DNA from: CBDFHB01 sp965250115
GTDB taxonomy: Bacteria; Acidobacteriota; Vicinamibacteria; Marinacidobacterales; SMYC01
Direction of reading: 5' to 3'
Length of the DNA stretch: 64,000 nucleotides
Assembly (NCBI GenBank): GCA_965250115.1
Contig: CBDFNJ010000002.1
Span: 2,232,001 to 2,296,000, forward strand
Of this stretch, positions 8,390-17,025 are shown in pieces. Each line of letters starts with the position of its first letter. The first letter of the stretch is position 1. The notes under the pieces are model-generated. The model ran no database searches. It saw nothing but the letters and a program-made list of their open reading frames with translations, and was not told the origin of the DNA. A program made the translations under genes and the position numbers.

Positions 8390-9599
8390 CCTGAGCTTTC
8401 GCAAATTGTGGGTCCTGCTTCTCAACGCCTTCCTGGACATGCTCGGCTATGCGATGGTGTTCCCACTGCTGGCGATCTACGCGGTTCGACTGGAAGCCGA
8501 TCCTCTCGTCATCGGACTCATGGTCGCGTCGTTCTCGGCCGCTCAGGTCGCCGCTTCGCCGCTGTGGGGACGTTTCTCTGATCGGTTCGGGAGGCGTCCA
8601 GCGTTAATGGTGAGTCTGTTCGGCTCGTCGCTGGCCTTCGTCATCTTCGCGTTTGCGGACTCCATCGGAATGCTGTTTCTCTCCCGCATCGTGCAGGGCG
8701 CGAGTGGCGGCACGACTGGAGTCATGCAAGCCTACGTCGGAGACTCCGTGCCTCCAGCCGAGCGCGCAAAAGCTCTCGGATGGCTTTCGGCAGCCACCAA
8801 CACTGGTGTGATGATCGGCCCTGCGGTGGGCTCGGCCGTCTGGCTGTTTGGCTCCGAGGTGCCGGGTTTGTTGGGGGCGAGCCTGTGTTTGATCAACCTC
8901 GTCTTGGCCTGGCTTGTGCTGCCGGAATCGAGCGTACCTCGAAAAAGCGATCCCTCCGCGAGTGAAAAAGCGGAGCGCCGCTCGATTCGCTCGATGGTCG
9001 GGGAGACGCTGCGCCACCCGAGACGAGAGACGAGCGAGCTCATTTGGATCTACGCCGTCGCCATGACCGCGTTCAGCTCGATGACCTTCACCCTACCTCT
9101 CTTCCTGATGGAGCGGTTCGATATCGACGAAGCAAGCATTGGTTACATCTTTCCGTTTCTCGGTGCGGTCGCGGTAATCATGAGAGCCGGCGTGCTGGGC
9201 AAGCTCGTCGAGCGTTTCGGCGAGGTCCGCTTGATGCGCGCCGGTGCCGTCTTCCTCGCCGTCAGTCTTCTGGGTTTCCCGCTTCCACAACGGCTGTTGC
9301 TGCTCTTTCCCGTCATGATGCTGACGCCGGTCGGTACCGCGCTCCTCTTTCCCGCGACCAGCGCTCTCTTGAGCCTGCGCTGCGACCGGAATCAGCTCGG
9401 ACAGGTCATGGGGCTGCAGCAGGCTTTCGGCGCTATGGCGAGGATCTTCGGGCCGATTTGGGCGGGGTGGGCCTACTCGCGCTTCGGTCCAGGGGTGCCG
9501 TTTCAGGTGGCCGGCGCCGTCGTTTTCGTCGTGGCTTTCCTCACGACTCGTGTGCGTCCCGAATCGCGAGACGTGCTGGCCGTCTCCGAGTCGTCCTGA
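8367..9599 (+). CDS. MFS transporter, multidrug/tetracycline-efflux type (DHA1-like)
   Basis: A 410-residue, 12-helix major facilitator protein. It has GRFSDRFGRRPAL (the loop 2-3 motif A, near residue 72), the antiporter-type GPAVGSAVW in helix 5, and a long central loop. Its overall layout resembles TetA/DHA1 drug:H+ antiporters, but the substrate is unknown. The start used is TTG at 8367, overlapping the end of the transglutaminase gene by 23 bases. A start slightly downstream is possible since the first ~10 residues are not conserved. It is convergent with the PilZ gene, with only 10 bases between stops. Confidence 0.85.
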   Translation: MRRSGEASLSFRKLWVLLLNAFLDMLGYAMVFPLLAIYAVRLEADPLVIGLMVASFSAAQVAASPLWGRFSDRFGRRPALMVSLFGSSLAFVIFAFADSIGMLFLSRIVQGASGGTTGVMQAYVGDSVPPAERAKALGWLSAATNTGVMIGPAVGSAVWLFGSEVPGLLGASLCLINLVLAWLVLPESSVPRKSDPSASEKAERRSIRSMVGETLRHPRRETSELIWIYAVAMTAFSSMTFTLPLFLMERFDIDEASIGYIFPFLGAVAVIMRAGVLGKLVERFGEVRLMRAGAVFLAVSLLGFPLPQRLLLLFPVMMLTPVGTALLFPATSALLSLRCDRNQLGQVMGLQQAFGAMARIFGPIWAGWAYSRFGPGVPFQVAGAVVFVVAFLTTRVRPESRDVLAVSESS

Positions 9600-9609
9600 G
9601 TCGAGGAGC

Positions 9610-10215
9610 TCAGCCTCGAGCGTCTGCGAGGCGCGCCGGCGATTGACGGGCGAAGCTCGGACGGTAGTCGAGCTTATTGGCTTTGGAGAGCCGCTCCCGG
9701 AGAAAAGCCACCACGTAGTCGTCGAGTTGTTGCTCGGTGTCTTGAGTCAGCTCACGGAAGCGCACCCCCATGCCGCGCCGGGGGAGTCGTTTGGCCGACC
9801 AGATCACATCCACGGCGGTCTCGAAGAGGTCCTCGTAGCCCCGCCCGAGGTTGGACACATAGAGCGTCAGACGCGCGCCGCTCGTGAGAAATACCTCGGA
9901 GCCCAGCTGGAGTCCGCCACGGCTCATGTTTACCAGGCGAGCGGGTGCGTAGGTATCCTGGTGACAGAAGAACAGGCTCATTTCGGCCGGAACTCGCAAA
10001 CGAGCTCGATGGGGAAGGCGGGCCCTGATCTCTTTCGAGCTGTATCGTTCGGAGAACGCTACCTTGAGCGATCGCCGTCGCTCCAGAAGGTCGTCGAACA
10101 ACGCCTTGAGCTCTCCGAAGCGTCGCTCGTCCGCGGCGGGGAGATCACCGAAAGACTCGATCTTCGCCTCGGCAAGCTCGCTGTACTCTTGAATCAAATC
10201 CAGTTCGCTCTTCAT
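9610..10215 (-). CDS. PilZ-domain protein (c-di-GMP receptor type)
   Basis: A 201-residue protein. Residues 1-60 are helical and acidic with coiled-coil potential. Residues ~70-175 form a PilZ domain. Both c-di-GMP-binding signatures are present: RxxxR as R70-ARL-R74 and (D/N)xSxxG as N96-MSRG-G101. The GMGVRF strand closes the domain. It is probably a cytosolic receptor that couples c-di-GMP to motility, adhesion or exopolysaccharide, but no partner gene is adjacent. It is transcribed alone on the minus strand. Confidence 0.85.
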   Translation of the reverse strand: MKSELDLIQEYSELAEAKIESFGDLPAADERRFGELKALFDDLLERRRSLKVAFSERYSSKEIRARLPHRARLRVPAEMSLFFCHQDTYAPARLVNMSRGGLQLGSEVFLTSGARLTLYVSNLGRGYEDLFETAVDVIWSAKRLPRRGMGVRFRELTQDTEQQLDDYVVAFLRERLSKANKLDYRPSFARQSPARLADARG

Positions 10216-10559
10216 GGCAGTTTCTATTGTCTGGCGCCCGAAAGAAAGCTTCCGTGATCCTCACCGTGGGAGTTCTACCCGCTTTCGCTGTGGTATCTAT
10301 CCCGCACCAGCAGCGTGCTGAAAAATGTATCTGCACCCTGCGCAGGCGAGCCGAAGAGCGGATCGGGCACTGGTGGAAGAGGGAGGCGGAGAACGTTGAA
10401 AATACAGATGTTCTGGGCACTCCTCGGATCCTTGTCCATTGCTTTTATGGCTTCGAGGGCCTTTGGTCAGATTGGATCTAGACTTTGAGAATCTCGGGCG
10501 ACTGCCGCCGCTGCGCCGATTGATGAACATTCTGCGTTGAGCATCCCGTGGAATCGGCG
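10216..10559. other. 344-base gap with a short secretion-signal-like ORF
   Basis: No full gene is recognised. The plus strand from TTG 10396 to TGA 10488 encodes about 30 residues that look like a cut-off signal peptide (KIQMFWALLGSLSIAF...FGQ) preceded by GGAGGCGGAG. It may be the remnant of a lost exported protein. I see no tRNA, terminator or clear promoter in the rest. Confidence 0.35.
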
Positions 10560-11174
10560 CTACCGTCGTGAAGCGCCCAGATAAATCAAGGTCGCCGCAA
10601 GGCTCGCTCCGATTAAATTCGCCACCAGATCCCAACCTGTGTTGATGTAGCCGCCAACGTTGGTGTTGGGGACCGTGAGCGTCGCCATGAATTCGATGAC
10701 CTCGTTCAGCGCGCCAAAGCCCGTTCCCCCAGCGACTGCCAAAACGAGCATGCCGAAGGTCGGGCGTAGGTTCTTCGCCCCAGCCGACACCAGCATGGCC
10801 TGGAGTGATTGCCAGCAAACCCAGGTGGTGACTCCAAAACCGTAGGCGTGGACGAGTTGGTCGTATTTCAACTTGCCGGGGAAAAGCCACAAGCTATAGA
10901 GCACCTGGTGCTCCCCGTCGTAGGGCCATCCGTCAGGCAGGGTTAGGAGGCCTCCCATCATATGGGCCAAACCCCAAACACTGAGCGCCCACAACGCACC
11001 TGACGTCAAACTCACGCGGGAATGCACCAACCACACGGCTCCGATCAGGATGATCATCACCACGATGTAGAAGAGGAACTCGCTGTTGCCGAGAACAAAC
11101 GCGGCAATCGTTGCCGAGACTAGATAAGCAGCGGCGAAGGCGCCGACTCCAACGACGGAGGCGCGTTCCTTCAA
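10560..11174 (-). CDS. DUF2238 (YjdF-like) integral membrane protein
   Basis: A 204-residue protein with about six transmembrane helices. Conserved elements typical of the YjdF/DUF2238 family are visible: YDQLVHAYGFG (around residues 105-115), a GALNEVIEF segment near 157, and YINTGWDLVANLIGA near the end. Acidic and His residues in these membrane segments suggest a channel or enzyme active site, but no function is established. Its start overlaps the stop of the GlcG-like gene by 4 bases, so the two are one transcription unit. Confidence 0.82.
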   Translation of the reverse strand: MKERASVVGVGAFAAAYLVSATIAAFVLGNSEFLFYIVVMIILIGAVWLVHSRVSLTSGALWALSVWGLAHMMGGLLTLPDGWPYDGEHQVLYSLWLFPGKLKYDQLVHAYGFGVTTWVCWQSLQAMLVSAGAKNLRPTFGMLVLAVAGGTGFGALNEVIEFMATLTVPNTNVGGYINTGWDLVANLIGASLAATLIYLGASRR

Positions 11175-11605
11175 GGGGAGGAGTCCGCCTTCAACCCCGC
11201 ATGCTCGACCCCATACGCGCAGCAGGCTTCGTCCTCTTCGCCGGTTCCGCCGCTCGCGCCGGCGGCGCCGAGAATTTCGCCCCGATCGTTTTTGATCAAT
11301 ACGGCACCCGTCTGCGGCAGGAACTTGCCCTCCGCGGTCGCCGCCAAGGTGACGAAGAAGTTGGGGTTGTCCTTCGCGCGCATGAAGAGCGCCCGGCTCG
11401 AGACTCCCATTGCCACCGACGCCCAGGCCTTGCCGCGGGCGACGTCGAGGCGGAACATGCTGGCGCCATCCTGGCGTTGAGCGGAGACGACATTACCGCT
11501 GTCGTCGAGCACGATGACACCGAGCGGATTGAACCTCATCTCGGCGGCTTTCGCGAAGGCTTGCTCTATGATGGCATTGGCTTTCTTGAGCGTGAGCTTG
11601 GACAT
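11171..11605 (-). CDS. GlcG/HbpS-family protein (DUF336)
   Basis: A 144-residue single-domain protein of the GlcG/HbpS family. The N-terminal helix KANAIIEQAFAKAAEM, the strand VIVLDDSGNVVSAQRQDGAS and the DVARGKAWASVAMG segment are typical, as is the glycine-rich ILGAAGASGGTGEEDEACC end. Some members bind haem or act with oxidative-stress regulators, while GlcG itself sits in glycolate loci, so the role cannot be fixed. A good GAGGAG site lies upstream of the ATG. It is the first gene of a two-gene operon with the DUF2238 protein. Confidence 0.85.
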   Translation of the reverse strand: MSKLTLKKANAIIEQAFAKAAEMRFNPLGVIVLDDSGNVVSAQRQDGASMFRLDVARGKAWASVAMGVSSRALFMRAKDNPNFFVTLAATAEGKFLPQTGAVLIKNDRGEILGAAGASGGTGEEDEACCAYGVEHAGLKADSSP

Positions 11606-11747
11606 TAACTCCTCCTCGAGAACTGGGTGGGGACAAATCGGGTGCTATTTCCGCGGCCGCAGTGACAGCCGGAAGGTAGCGGCGCCGAAGAGTGGCGACT
11701 ATACAAAGCGTCCTCGGCGCTGTCAACGAAGGGTGCCATATCTAGAA

Positions 11748-12141
11748 ATGCAGCGGTACAAGGGATTCAAAGTGGTCCCTCAGCATCATCTTCTATGCGA
11801 CCACTGCGCTTGTAGCGGTGGTGGCGGTGACGTCCTCTGGCTCGCCGCGGGCGTGGCTCTCGCCGGCGCGTGGACGATCGTCTTCGCGTTGGCGGCGGCT
11901 GGTGTGATCGATACCGCATAACCTGGACGAGCGACCGAAGAAGCCTCAATTCATCAAGCGATTTTCGCGCGCAGTGTTGGACAGTCTTCGCGCGCTCGAC
12001 CGGGCGGGTCTCGAGGCGGCGCTCAGCCCATGGGTTCCCGACGATGAGATCGAGGCGGTCCTCATCCGGCGGGACCGGAGCCTCGAGTTTGCTTCGACGC
12101 GTACCGCACTCCACGGAGAAGAGACGGTCCTGTACCCTTAG
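11748..12141 (+). other. Intergenic stretch with two short, unrecognised plus-strand ORFs
   Basis: The 555-base gap 11606-12160 has no recognised gene. The ATG at 11748 opens a 57-residue ORF, to 11921, with one predicted membrane helix (VLWLAAGVALAGAWTIVFAL) after a Cys-rich CDHCAC segment. A second open frame from about 11908, with a GTG at 11974, ends at 12141 and encodes a charged helical peptide (ALSPWVPDDEIEAVLIRRD) that looks protein-like. Neither has a good ribosome site. They could be two small genes or frame-shifted pieces of one old gene. Confidence 0.3.
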
Positions 12142-12160
12142 TAGTGCTCGCTCGGTTCGG

Positions 12161-12769
12161 TCAGAGCGGCTTTATCTGCACGTTGCGAAATCGGATGAGA
12201 CCCCCGTTGTTCTGCAGAGCAATCGGTCCAGACGAATAGCTTTCATCCTCCAGGTCGGCCACGAGCGTGCCGTTCAACCGGGCGACAATGTGCGAGCCAT
12301 CGGCCGTGATCTCATACGTGTTCCATTGGCCTCCGGCCTCGATGCTCGCGAGCGGCGGAGTGAAACGCACGATGGCTCCGGTCCGATATTCGGGATTGGT
12401 GTTCTGGTCGTAGATGTTGATCTCATATCCTGTTTCGGGGGTGATCTCATCGGGGTCCTGGCAACGTATATAGACGCCGCTGTTCGCGTCCGGACTTGGC
12501 CAGAACTCTACTTTCAAATGAAAGTCACTGTACGAGTCTTTGGTCAAGAGATAGCTCGATAGGTACCCGTCCGCCTCTACGTAGTCGTCGATGATGTTCC
12601 ATTCCGCCTCACCCACCAAGTTGAAGTGACTCAGATCCATGCCATCGAAGAGCGTGACCCACTCGGTCTCCGCCGGCAGTGGTTCTGGCGACGGCGGATC
12701 GCCAGCGCTCTGGCATGCGACGCTCGTGAGCGTGGCCAGGAACACCAGGTTTTTTGACATATGCTTCAT
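12161..12769 (-). CDS. DUF1080 (3-keto-disaccharide hydrolase-like) lipoprotein
   Basis: A 202-residue secreted protein with a jelly-roll/concanavalin-like fold. The N-terminus KNLVFLATLTSVACQS is a signal peptide with a lipobox-like SVAC, so the mature protein is probably anchored by Cys-19. The DUF1080 core is clear: WVTLFDGMDLSHFN, DFHLKVEFW, ANSGVYIRCQDP, TGYEINIYDQ, QWNTYEITADG, and the closing GLIRFRNVQIKPL. Some DUF1080 members bind or cleave modified sugars. A strong AGGAGG site lies 4-10 bases before the ATG at 12769. The ORF is open far upstream (to 13090), but that part is a shadow of the TPR gene. Confidence 0.87.
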   Translation of the reverse strand: MKHMSKNLVFLATLTSVACQSAGDPPSPEPLPAETEWVTLFDGMDLSHFNLVGEAEWNIIDDYVEADGYLSSYLLTKDSYSDFHLKVEFWPSPDANSGVYIRCQDPDEITPETGYEINIYDQNTNPEYRTGAIVRFTPPLASIEAGGQWNTYEITADGSHIVARLNGTLVADLEDESYSSGPIALQNNGGLIRFRNVQIKPL

Positions 12770-12836
12770 TTTGACCTCCTGATGACACAAGCGAGTCGGA
12801 GACGGGCGCCCGTATATCAGCGAAGAGCCGTCTGAC

Positions 12837-13352
12837 TCAATTGTCGGCGGCGTCCGTCGCCGCTTCGAAATTTCGAACCTCTTTGAGAAAGGGCACGCCG
12901 GGATCCGCATCCTTGAGGAACCTTCGCAAGGCCTCGTAGGACTCGCGCGCCGTCTCCATGTCACCCACGGCCGCGGACGATCGCGCCAGGCCCAGCAGAG
13001 ACGGGGCCCGGTTCGGAGTTCGCGACATGCTCGTCCGGAACGCGGCGATCGCTTCCGAGTGCTTTCCAGTCTTCGCGAGGAGCTGACCATAGAGCTCGTG
13101 CGAGGGCTTGATCGGCGAAGCGGGTCCGGACGGAGGATCCTGGCTCGGTCGGCGTCTTCTCCAGGCGCTCCTTGCGGGTTTGGAGTTCGAGAGAACAGAC
13201 CGGGCGGCGGAGATATCCTGCTCGGCCCACAGCGGGGAAGAGCCGGAATTCGGAAAATCGATGTCTGCGAGCCTGCTTTCGGACTCGGTCGCTCCCACTA
13301 GCGCCGGAACGAGCGCGAGCGCGCCCGCCAGCGAGCATCGGGATTGCAACAT
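12837..13352 (-). pseudogene. TPR protein, apparently shortened and degenerate
   Basis: Only the C-terminal ~90 residues read as a convincing protein: SHELYGQLLAKTGKHSEAIAAFRTSM, then NRAPSLLGLARSSAAVGD and KDADPGVPFLKEVRNF, two TPR-like repeats typical of long secreted TPR proteins. The N-terminus from ATG 13352 has a signal-like segment (SLAGALALVPALVGA) and an IDFPNSGS piece that often occurs near the start of such proteins. The middle is arginine-rich, low-complexity and looks out of frame (another frame opens from 13338). I infer that a several-hundred-residue gene lost its middle. An intact short gene cannot be excluded. Confidence 0.5.
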
Positions 13353-13610
13353 CGGCAAATGCCAGTCCTTTCTATTTCCACTGGGCGCAAACGAGCGCCC
13401 TCCGTGAGGTGCTTCCGCCAAAATACGCTCCCACAGGCCTAGGATCAACTCTGGTTTCGTTGAAGGATTGCCCGCGATAGCCGTGACGATTGGGCTGCGA
13501 GGCCGCGGAGTTGCTGAGCTTGAAGCCTACCACAATCAATGAGATGCTCAAGCGCTATAGTATCTCGTTGGGGAGGAAATAGGCCTCTTCGGCGCAGTAG
13601 CGAGGACTGG

Positions 13611-15701
13611 ATGGGGCCGAAGGTTTCTTTTGCGATCGGGATCTGCGCACTGCTCGTGTCACTGCCCCTTGCAGTGTCGGCGGACGACCGCGTCGAGCGG
13701 CTTTCCGAGGAGCATCGGACGTGGCTCGAGCGGGACGTCGTCCTCATCATCACCGACCGGGAGCGCGAGGTCTTCTTGACGCTCGGGACGGAAGAGGAGC
13801 GTAACCGGTTGATTGACGCCTTCTGGCGGAAACGCGATCCCGACCTCGCCACGCCGACCAACGAGTTCAAAGACGAGCACTACCGGCGTATCGAGCACGC
13901 CAACGGGGTCCTCGGGAGAGATAGTTTCCGTGAGGGATGGCAGACGGATCGAGGGCGCTACTACATCATTCTCGGCGAGCCGCTGGAGATCCAACGTAAC
14001 GAGGGTTATGGCGAGACCGTGCCGACGGAGCTCTGGTTCTATCAAAGTGAGCCGGTGCAAGGCCTTCCGGCGTTCTTCTACCTTCTCTTCTTCAAGAGGG
14101 GCGACGTCGGCGAGTACCGCCTTTACGACCCGGTCATCGACGGCCCCCAGGCCCTCTTGACGGGGACTCGATACTCGGCGAGCTCGGACGCCCTTGCCGC
14201 CGTGAATGCGCTCCGGAACGTTTCTGAAGAGCTCGCCAGGGCATCGCTGTCCTTCGACACGAGTCAGCCTCCGGATTTCATCTCGGGACAGCCCACACTC
14301 GGGACGGCAATGATGATGGCGCGCATCGAGGACTCTCCCAAGCGGATGATACGCACGGATTACGCGGACGCTTGGATGCGCTACGGCAATCGAGTGTCGG
14401 CCGAATACTCTTTCAACTACGTTCCGTCGAGGAGCGTCTTCTCGGTTCTCGTCGAGCCGGGCGGAACGGCAATCGTCCAATACAGCATCGAATTGGATCC
14501 TCAGAACTTTACGCTGGGGACCGACGAGGACGAAACGAGCTACTATACGACGCTCGACATCGCGACCGAAGCACGCACGAGCGACGGCCTGCTCCTGGTG
14601 GCGAACGACAAGGAACTCTTTCTTGAGCTTTCGCCGAGCCAGGTCCAGCAGGCGCGGGCCTTTCCCTTCGCGTTTCAGGACAACTTCCCGCTGGTGCCGG
14701 GCGACTTCACGGTGACCGTGATTCTGCGCAACCGCGTGGCCCAGCAGTATACCGTCGCGGAGCGAGAGCTGCACGTGCCGGACTTTTCGAGAGAAGCCCC
14801 CACGCTCTCGGATCTGGTCCTCGCCTTCGACAGCAACGGTGTGGCCGGCGAATTTCGCCAGGGCGAGATCCGTACCTACCAAATCGGTGATCTCCGGCTC
14901 GAGCCCGCCGCGGAGAACATTTTTGTGATCGGCGATAGCGTGCATTTGGTCACGCAAGCCTACGGCGCCTCGCCGGATCACGAGGTGCTGTTCGAGCTCG
15001 CGGGAGCGGACGGGCAGGTGCTTGTGGCGTTGAAAAGCTCGATCGCGCCGGACGGGACGGTGCTCGACCACCTGCGACTGAACGACTTGGTCGGCGGCAC
15101 CTACGCATTGAAGGGGAGGCTCGTCTCGCCGGATGGACAGATCCTATCGTCGCGGGAAACCTCGGTTACGGTGTCACCGCGATCGGTCGCGGCCAGGCCT
15201 TCCTTCGTCTATCGGCGGGGCGTCAATACGAACATGCCGGGGCTCTTGAGCGCGATGCTGGGCGACCAGCTCTGGAGTGCCGGACGCTTCGAAGAAGCGA
15301 GGACGGCGCTCGAGAAGGCGGTCGCCGAGAACCCACGGCTCCCGAAGGCTCAATGGATGCTCGCGAATGCGTACCTGCGCGAAGAGAGACCGGATGAAGC
15401 CCTGAAGCTGCTAGCGCCGCTCGAGGAGGAGTTTGGCAAACAGTACGAAGTGGTCGCCGGCCTGGGGTACTCTTTCTATCTGAAAGACGATTTCGAGAAA
15501 GCGGCGTCCTACTTCGCCAGAGCCATCCAGCTGCGGCCTCCCGATACGATACTGCTGAATGTTCTGGGAGACAGCTACCAAAAGCTCGGCAAAATCGAGG
15601 AAGCGCGTCAGACATTCGAGAGGTCGCTTGCCCTCGACCCCGAGCAGCTATTCGTCAAGGAGCGACTTGCCTCGCTAGAAACGACGAGCGGCGGTCCCTA
15701 A
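13611..15701 (+). CDS. GWxTD-domain protein with C-terminal TPR repeats
   Basis: A 696-residue exported protein. The signal peptide FAIGICALLVSLPLAVSA spans residues ~6-23. The GWxTD domain follows: FWRKRDPD, then REGWQTDRGRYYIILGEP around residues 103-122, and an ELWFY segment. The middle is a beta-rich region. Residues ~545-690 hold three to four TPR units (WSAGRFEEARTALEKAV, EVVAGLGYSFYLKDDFEKAA, DSYQKLGKIEEARQTFERSL). GWxTD proteins are common in Acidobacteriota and are of unknown function. The ATG at 13611 is preceded by GAGGACTGG. An upstream ATG exists at 13542 but would precede the signal peptide by 23 residues. Confidence 0.88.
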   Translation: MGPKVSFAIGICALLVSLPLAVSADDRVERLSEEHRTWLERDVVLIITDREREVFLTLGTEEERNRLIDAFWRKRDPDLATPTNEFKDEHYRRIEHANGVLGRDSFREGWQTDRGRYYIILGEPLEIQRNEGYGETVPTELWFYQSEPVQGLPAFFYLLFFKRGDVGEYRLYDPVIDGPQALLTGTRYSASSDALAAVNALRNVSEELARASLSFDTSQPPDFISGQPTLGTAMMMARIEDSPKRMIRTDYADAWMRYGNRVSAEYSFNYVPSRSVFSVLVEPGGTAIVQYSIELDPQNFTLGTDEDETSYYTTLDIATEARTSDGLLLVANDKELFLELSPSQVQQARAFPFAFQDNFPLVPGDFTVTVILRNRVAQQYTVAERELHVPDFSREAPTLSDLVLAFDSNGVAGEFRQGEIRTYQIGDLRLEPAAENIFVIGDSVHLVTQAYGASPDHEVLFELAGADGQVLVALKSSIAPDGTVLDHLRLNDLVGGTYALKGRLVSPDGQILSSRETSVTVSPRSVAARPSFVYRRGVNTNMPGLLSAMLGDQLWSAGRFEEARTALEKAVAENPRLPKAQWMLANAYLREERPDEALKLLAPLEEEFGKQYEVVAGLGYSFYLKDDFEKAASYFARAIQLRPPDTILLNVLGDSYQKLGKIEEARQTFERSLALDPEQLFVKERLASLETTSGGP

Positions 15702-15757
15702 TTCGTCGCATCGGTGGCCTTTACTAGCGTTCACAAAATCCAGCTCCGGGGCTTGCT

Positions 15758-16684
15758 CTACTTCTTGAGAGACGAGAGCGCAGACTCCGCCATCTCAGCC
15801 TGCGGACTGCCGGGGGCGACCTCGACCGCTTTCTCGAACGCGGCGATGGCCGCGTCCATGCTACCGGCATTGAGTTGCGCGTAGCCGATCTTCAAGTGAG
15901 GTTCGGGCCAATCGGGCTTGCGCTCTGCGGCCTTCTGGTAGTACTCGATCGCTTTCGCCGTATCGCCCTGATTGAAATAGAACTCGGCGACGTTGAACGG
16001 GATGGTTTCGTCCTGACTCTGGTCGATGGCTTTCTCGAAGAAGCCTACGGCGGCATCCAAATCGCCCTTTTGGACCATGATGTCGCCGATGTTCAGGAGG
16101 GAATTTGTGTGCATCGGTTCCTCGGCGAGCATTTTCTCGTAGGCGGCGATCGCGTTGTCCAACTCGCCCATCTGGTGGTAGGCGACTCCGATGCTGTAGT
16201 TCAACTGGTAGTAGGTGGGCTCCTCTGCCAGAAGCTCTTGGTACCTGGCGACAGCTGCGGCGTAGTGCTTCTGCTCGAAGAACTCGTTGGCTTTGTCCAG
16301 CGCACTCGGACCGCCACTAGCGGCGGCCTCTTGGATCTGGAGTCGTGGTAGGACGACGTCCATGAAGGGGTTCTTTCCCATCTGCACGACGTTCTGGATG
16401 GAAACCTGGGATTGGAAGCCTTCCGCTGTGATGTTGAACTCGTATCTTGTGCTGCGAAAGCCCAGAAGCGCCCATTCTCCGTCGCTGTCCGACGTGGTCT
16501 CGAGAACGTGCACGGACTTGCCATCCTCCCGTTCCGCGGTAATGGCTGCCCCCTCGATGGGCTTGCCTTCGGTATCGTGCACGCTGCCCTTCATGCGGCC
16601 TCGCCCCATTGCTTGAGCCAGAGCCAGGGACCCGCTCGTGAAGACGCCGAAGATGATGCCGAAAACAAGATACCGATTTCGCAT
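15758..16684 (-). CDS. Exported carboxypeptidase-regulatory-like and TPR protein
   Basis: A 308-residue secreted protein. The signal peptide YLVFGIIFGVFTSGSLALAQA is followed at residues ~30-95 by a carboxypeptidase-regulatory-like beta sandwich (GSVHDTEGKPIEGAAITAE). From ~128 on it is a chain of five or six TPR units (YAAAVARYQELLAEEPTYY, GELDNAIAAYEKMLAEEP, GDLDAAVGFFEKAI, GDTAKAIEYYQKAAERKP, GSMDAAIAAFEKAVEVAP). It probably mediates protein contacts in the periplasm. The GAGGAGG site lies 6 bases before the ATG at 16684. It is convergent with the GWxTD/TPR gene, and both may belong to one periplasmic assembly system (inference). Confidence 0.85.
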   Translation of the reverse strand: MRNRYLVFGIIFGVFTSGSLALAQAMGRGRMKGSVHDTEGKPIEGAAITAEREDGKSVHVLETTSDSDGEWALLGFRSTRYEFNITAEGFQSQVSIQNVVQMGKNPFMDVVLPRLQIQEAAASGGPSALDKANEFFEQKHYAAAVARYQELLAEEPTYYQLNYSIGVAYHQMGELDNAIAAYEKMLAEEPMHTNSLLNIGDIMVQKGDLDAAVGFFEKAIDQSQDETIPFNVAEFYFNQGDTAKAIEYYQKAAERKPDWPEPHLKIGYAQLNAGSMDAAIAAFEKAVEVAPGSPQAEMAESALSSLKK

Positions 16685-17025
16685 GAGAACCTCCTCGAAT
16701 AGCTCGCGCGGAGTTTCGATCCCCGCTGTCATTATAAACCGCTGCATCGACGAAAGCTCTCCGCCTGGGTAGCCGCGATGGAAAGCATTGACGATAAAAA
16801 ACTTGCTGTGCTACGCTCCATCTTTCTCGGGGAAAAGGTCGAGCCGAATCGTGGCCGCGTGTCCAGGATACTCGAACGCACGGCCGACCACCAGCTTCGG
16901 AGGGGCGAGTCTACGCGGCGCTACAGCGAAGAATTAGACCCTGAGCTTGAGCAACAAAACGTTTGGGACCTAGGGCACCTGTTCCTGCCCAGCGAGGACG
17001 GGGGGTGTCGCCTTGGTAAGGAGGA
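16685..17025. other. 341-base intergenic region upstream of the CoA operon
   Basis: I see no gene. TTGACG (16788-16793) and CTACGC (16811-16816) are spaced by 17 bases and may form a weak promoter for the operon starting at 17026, giving a leader near 200 bases. There is also an open frame from 16778 on plus, but it shows no recognisable domain. Confidence 0.3.

Noticed and set aside
13659..15071. 470-codon minus-strand open frame
   Set aside because: It is antisense to the GWxTD gene, whose domains and signal peptide are certain.
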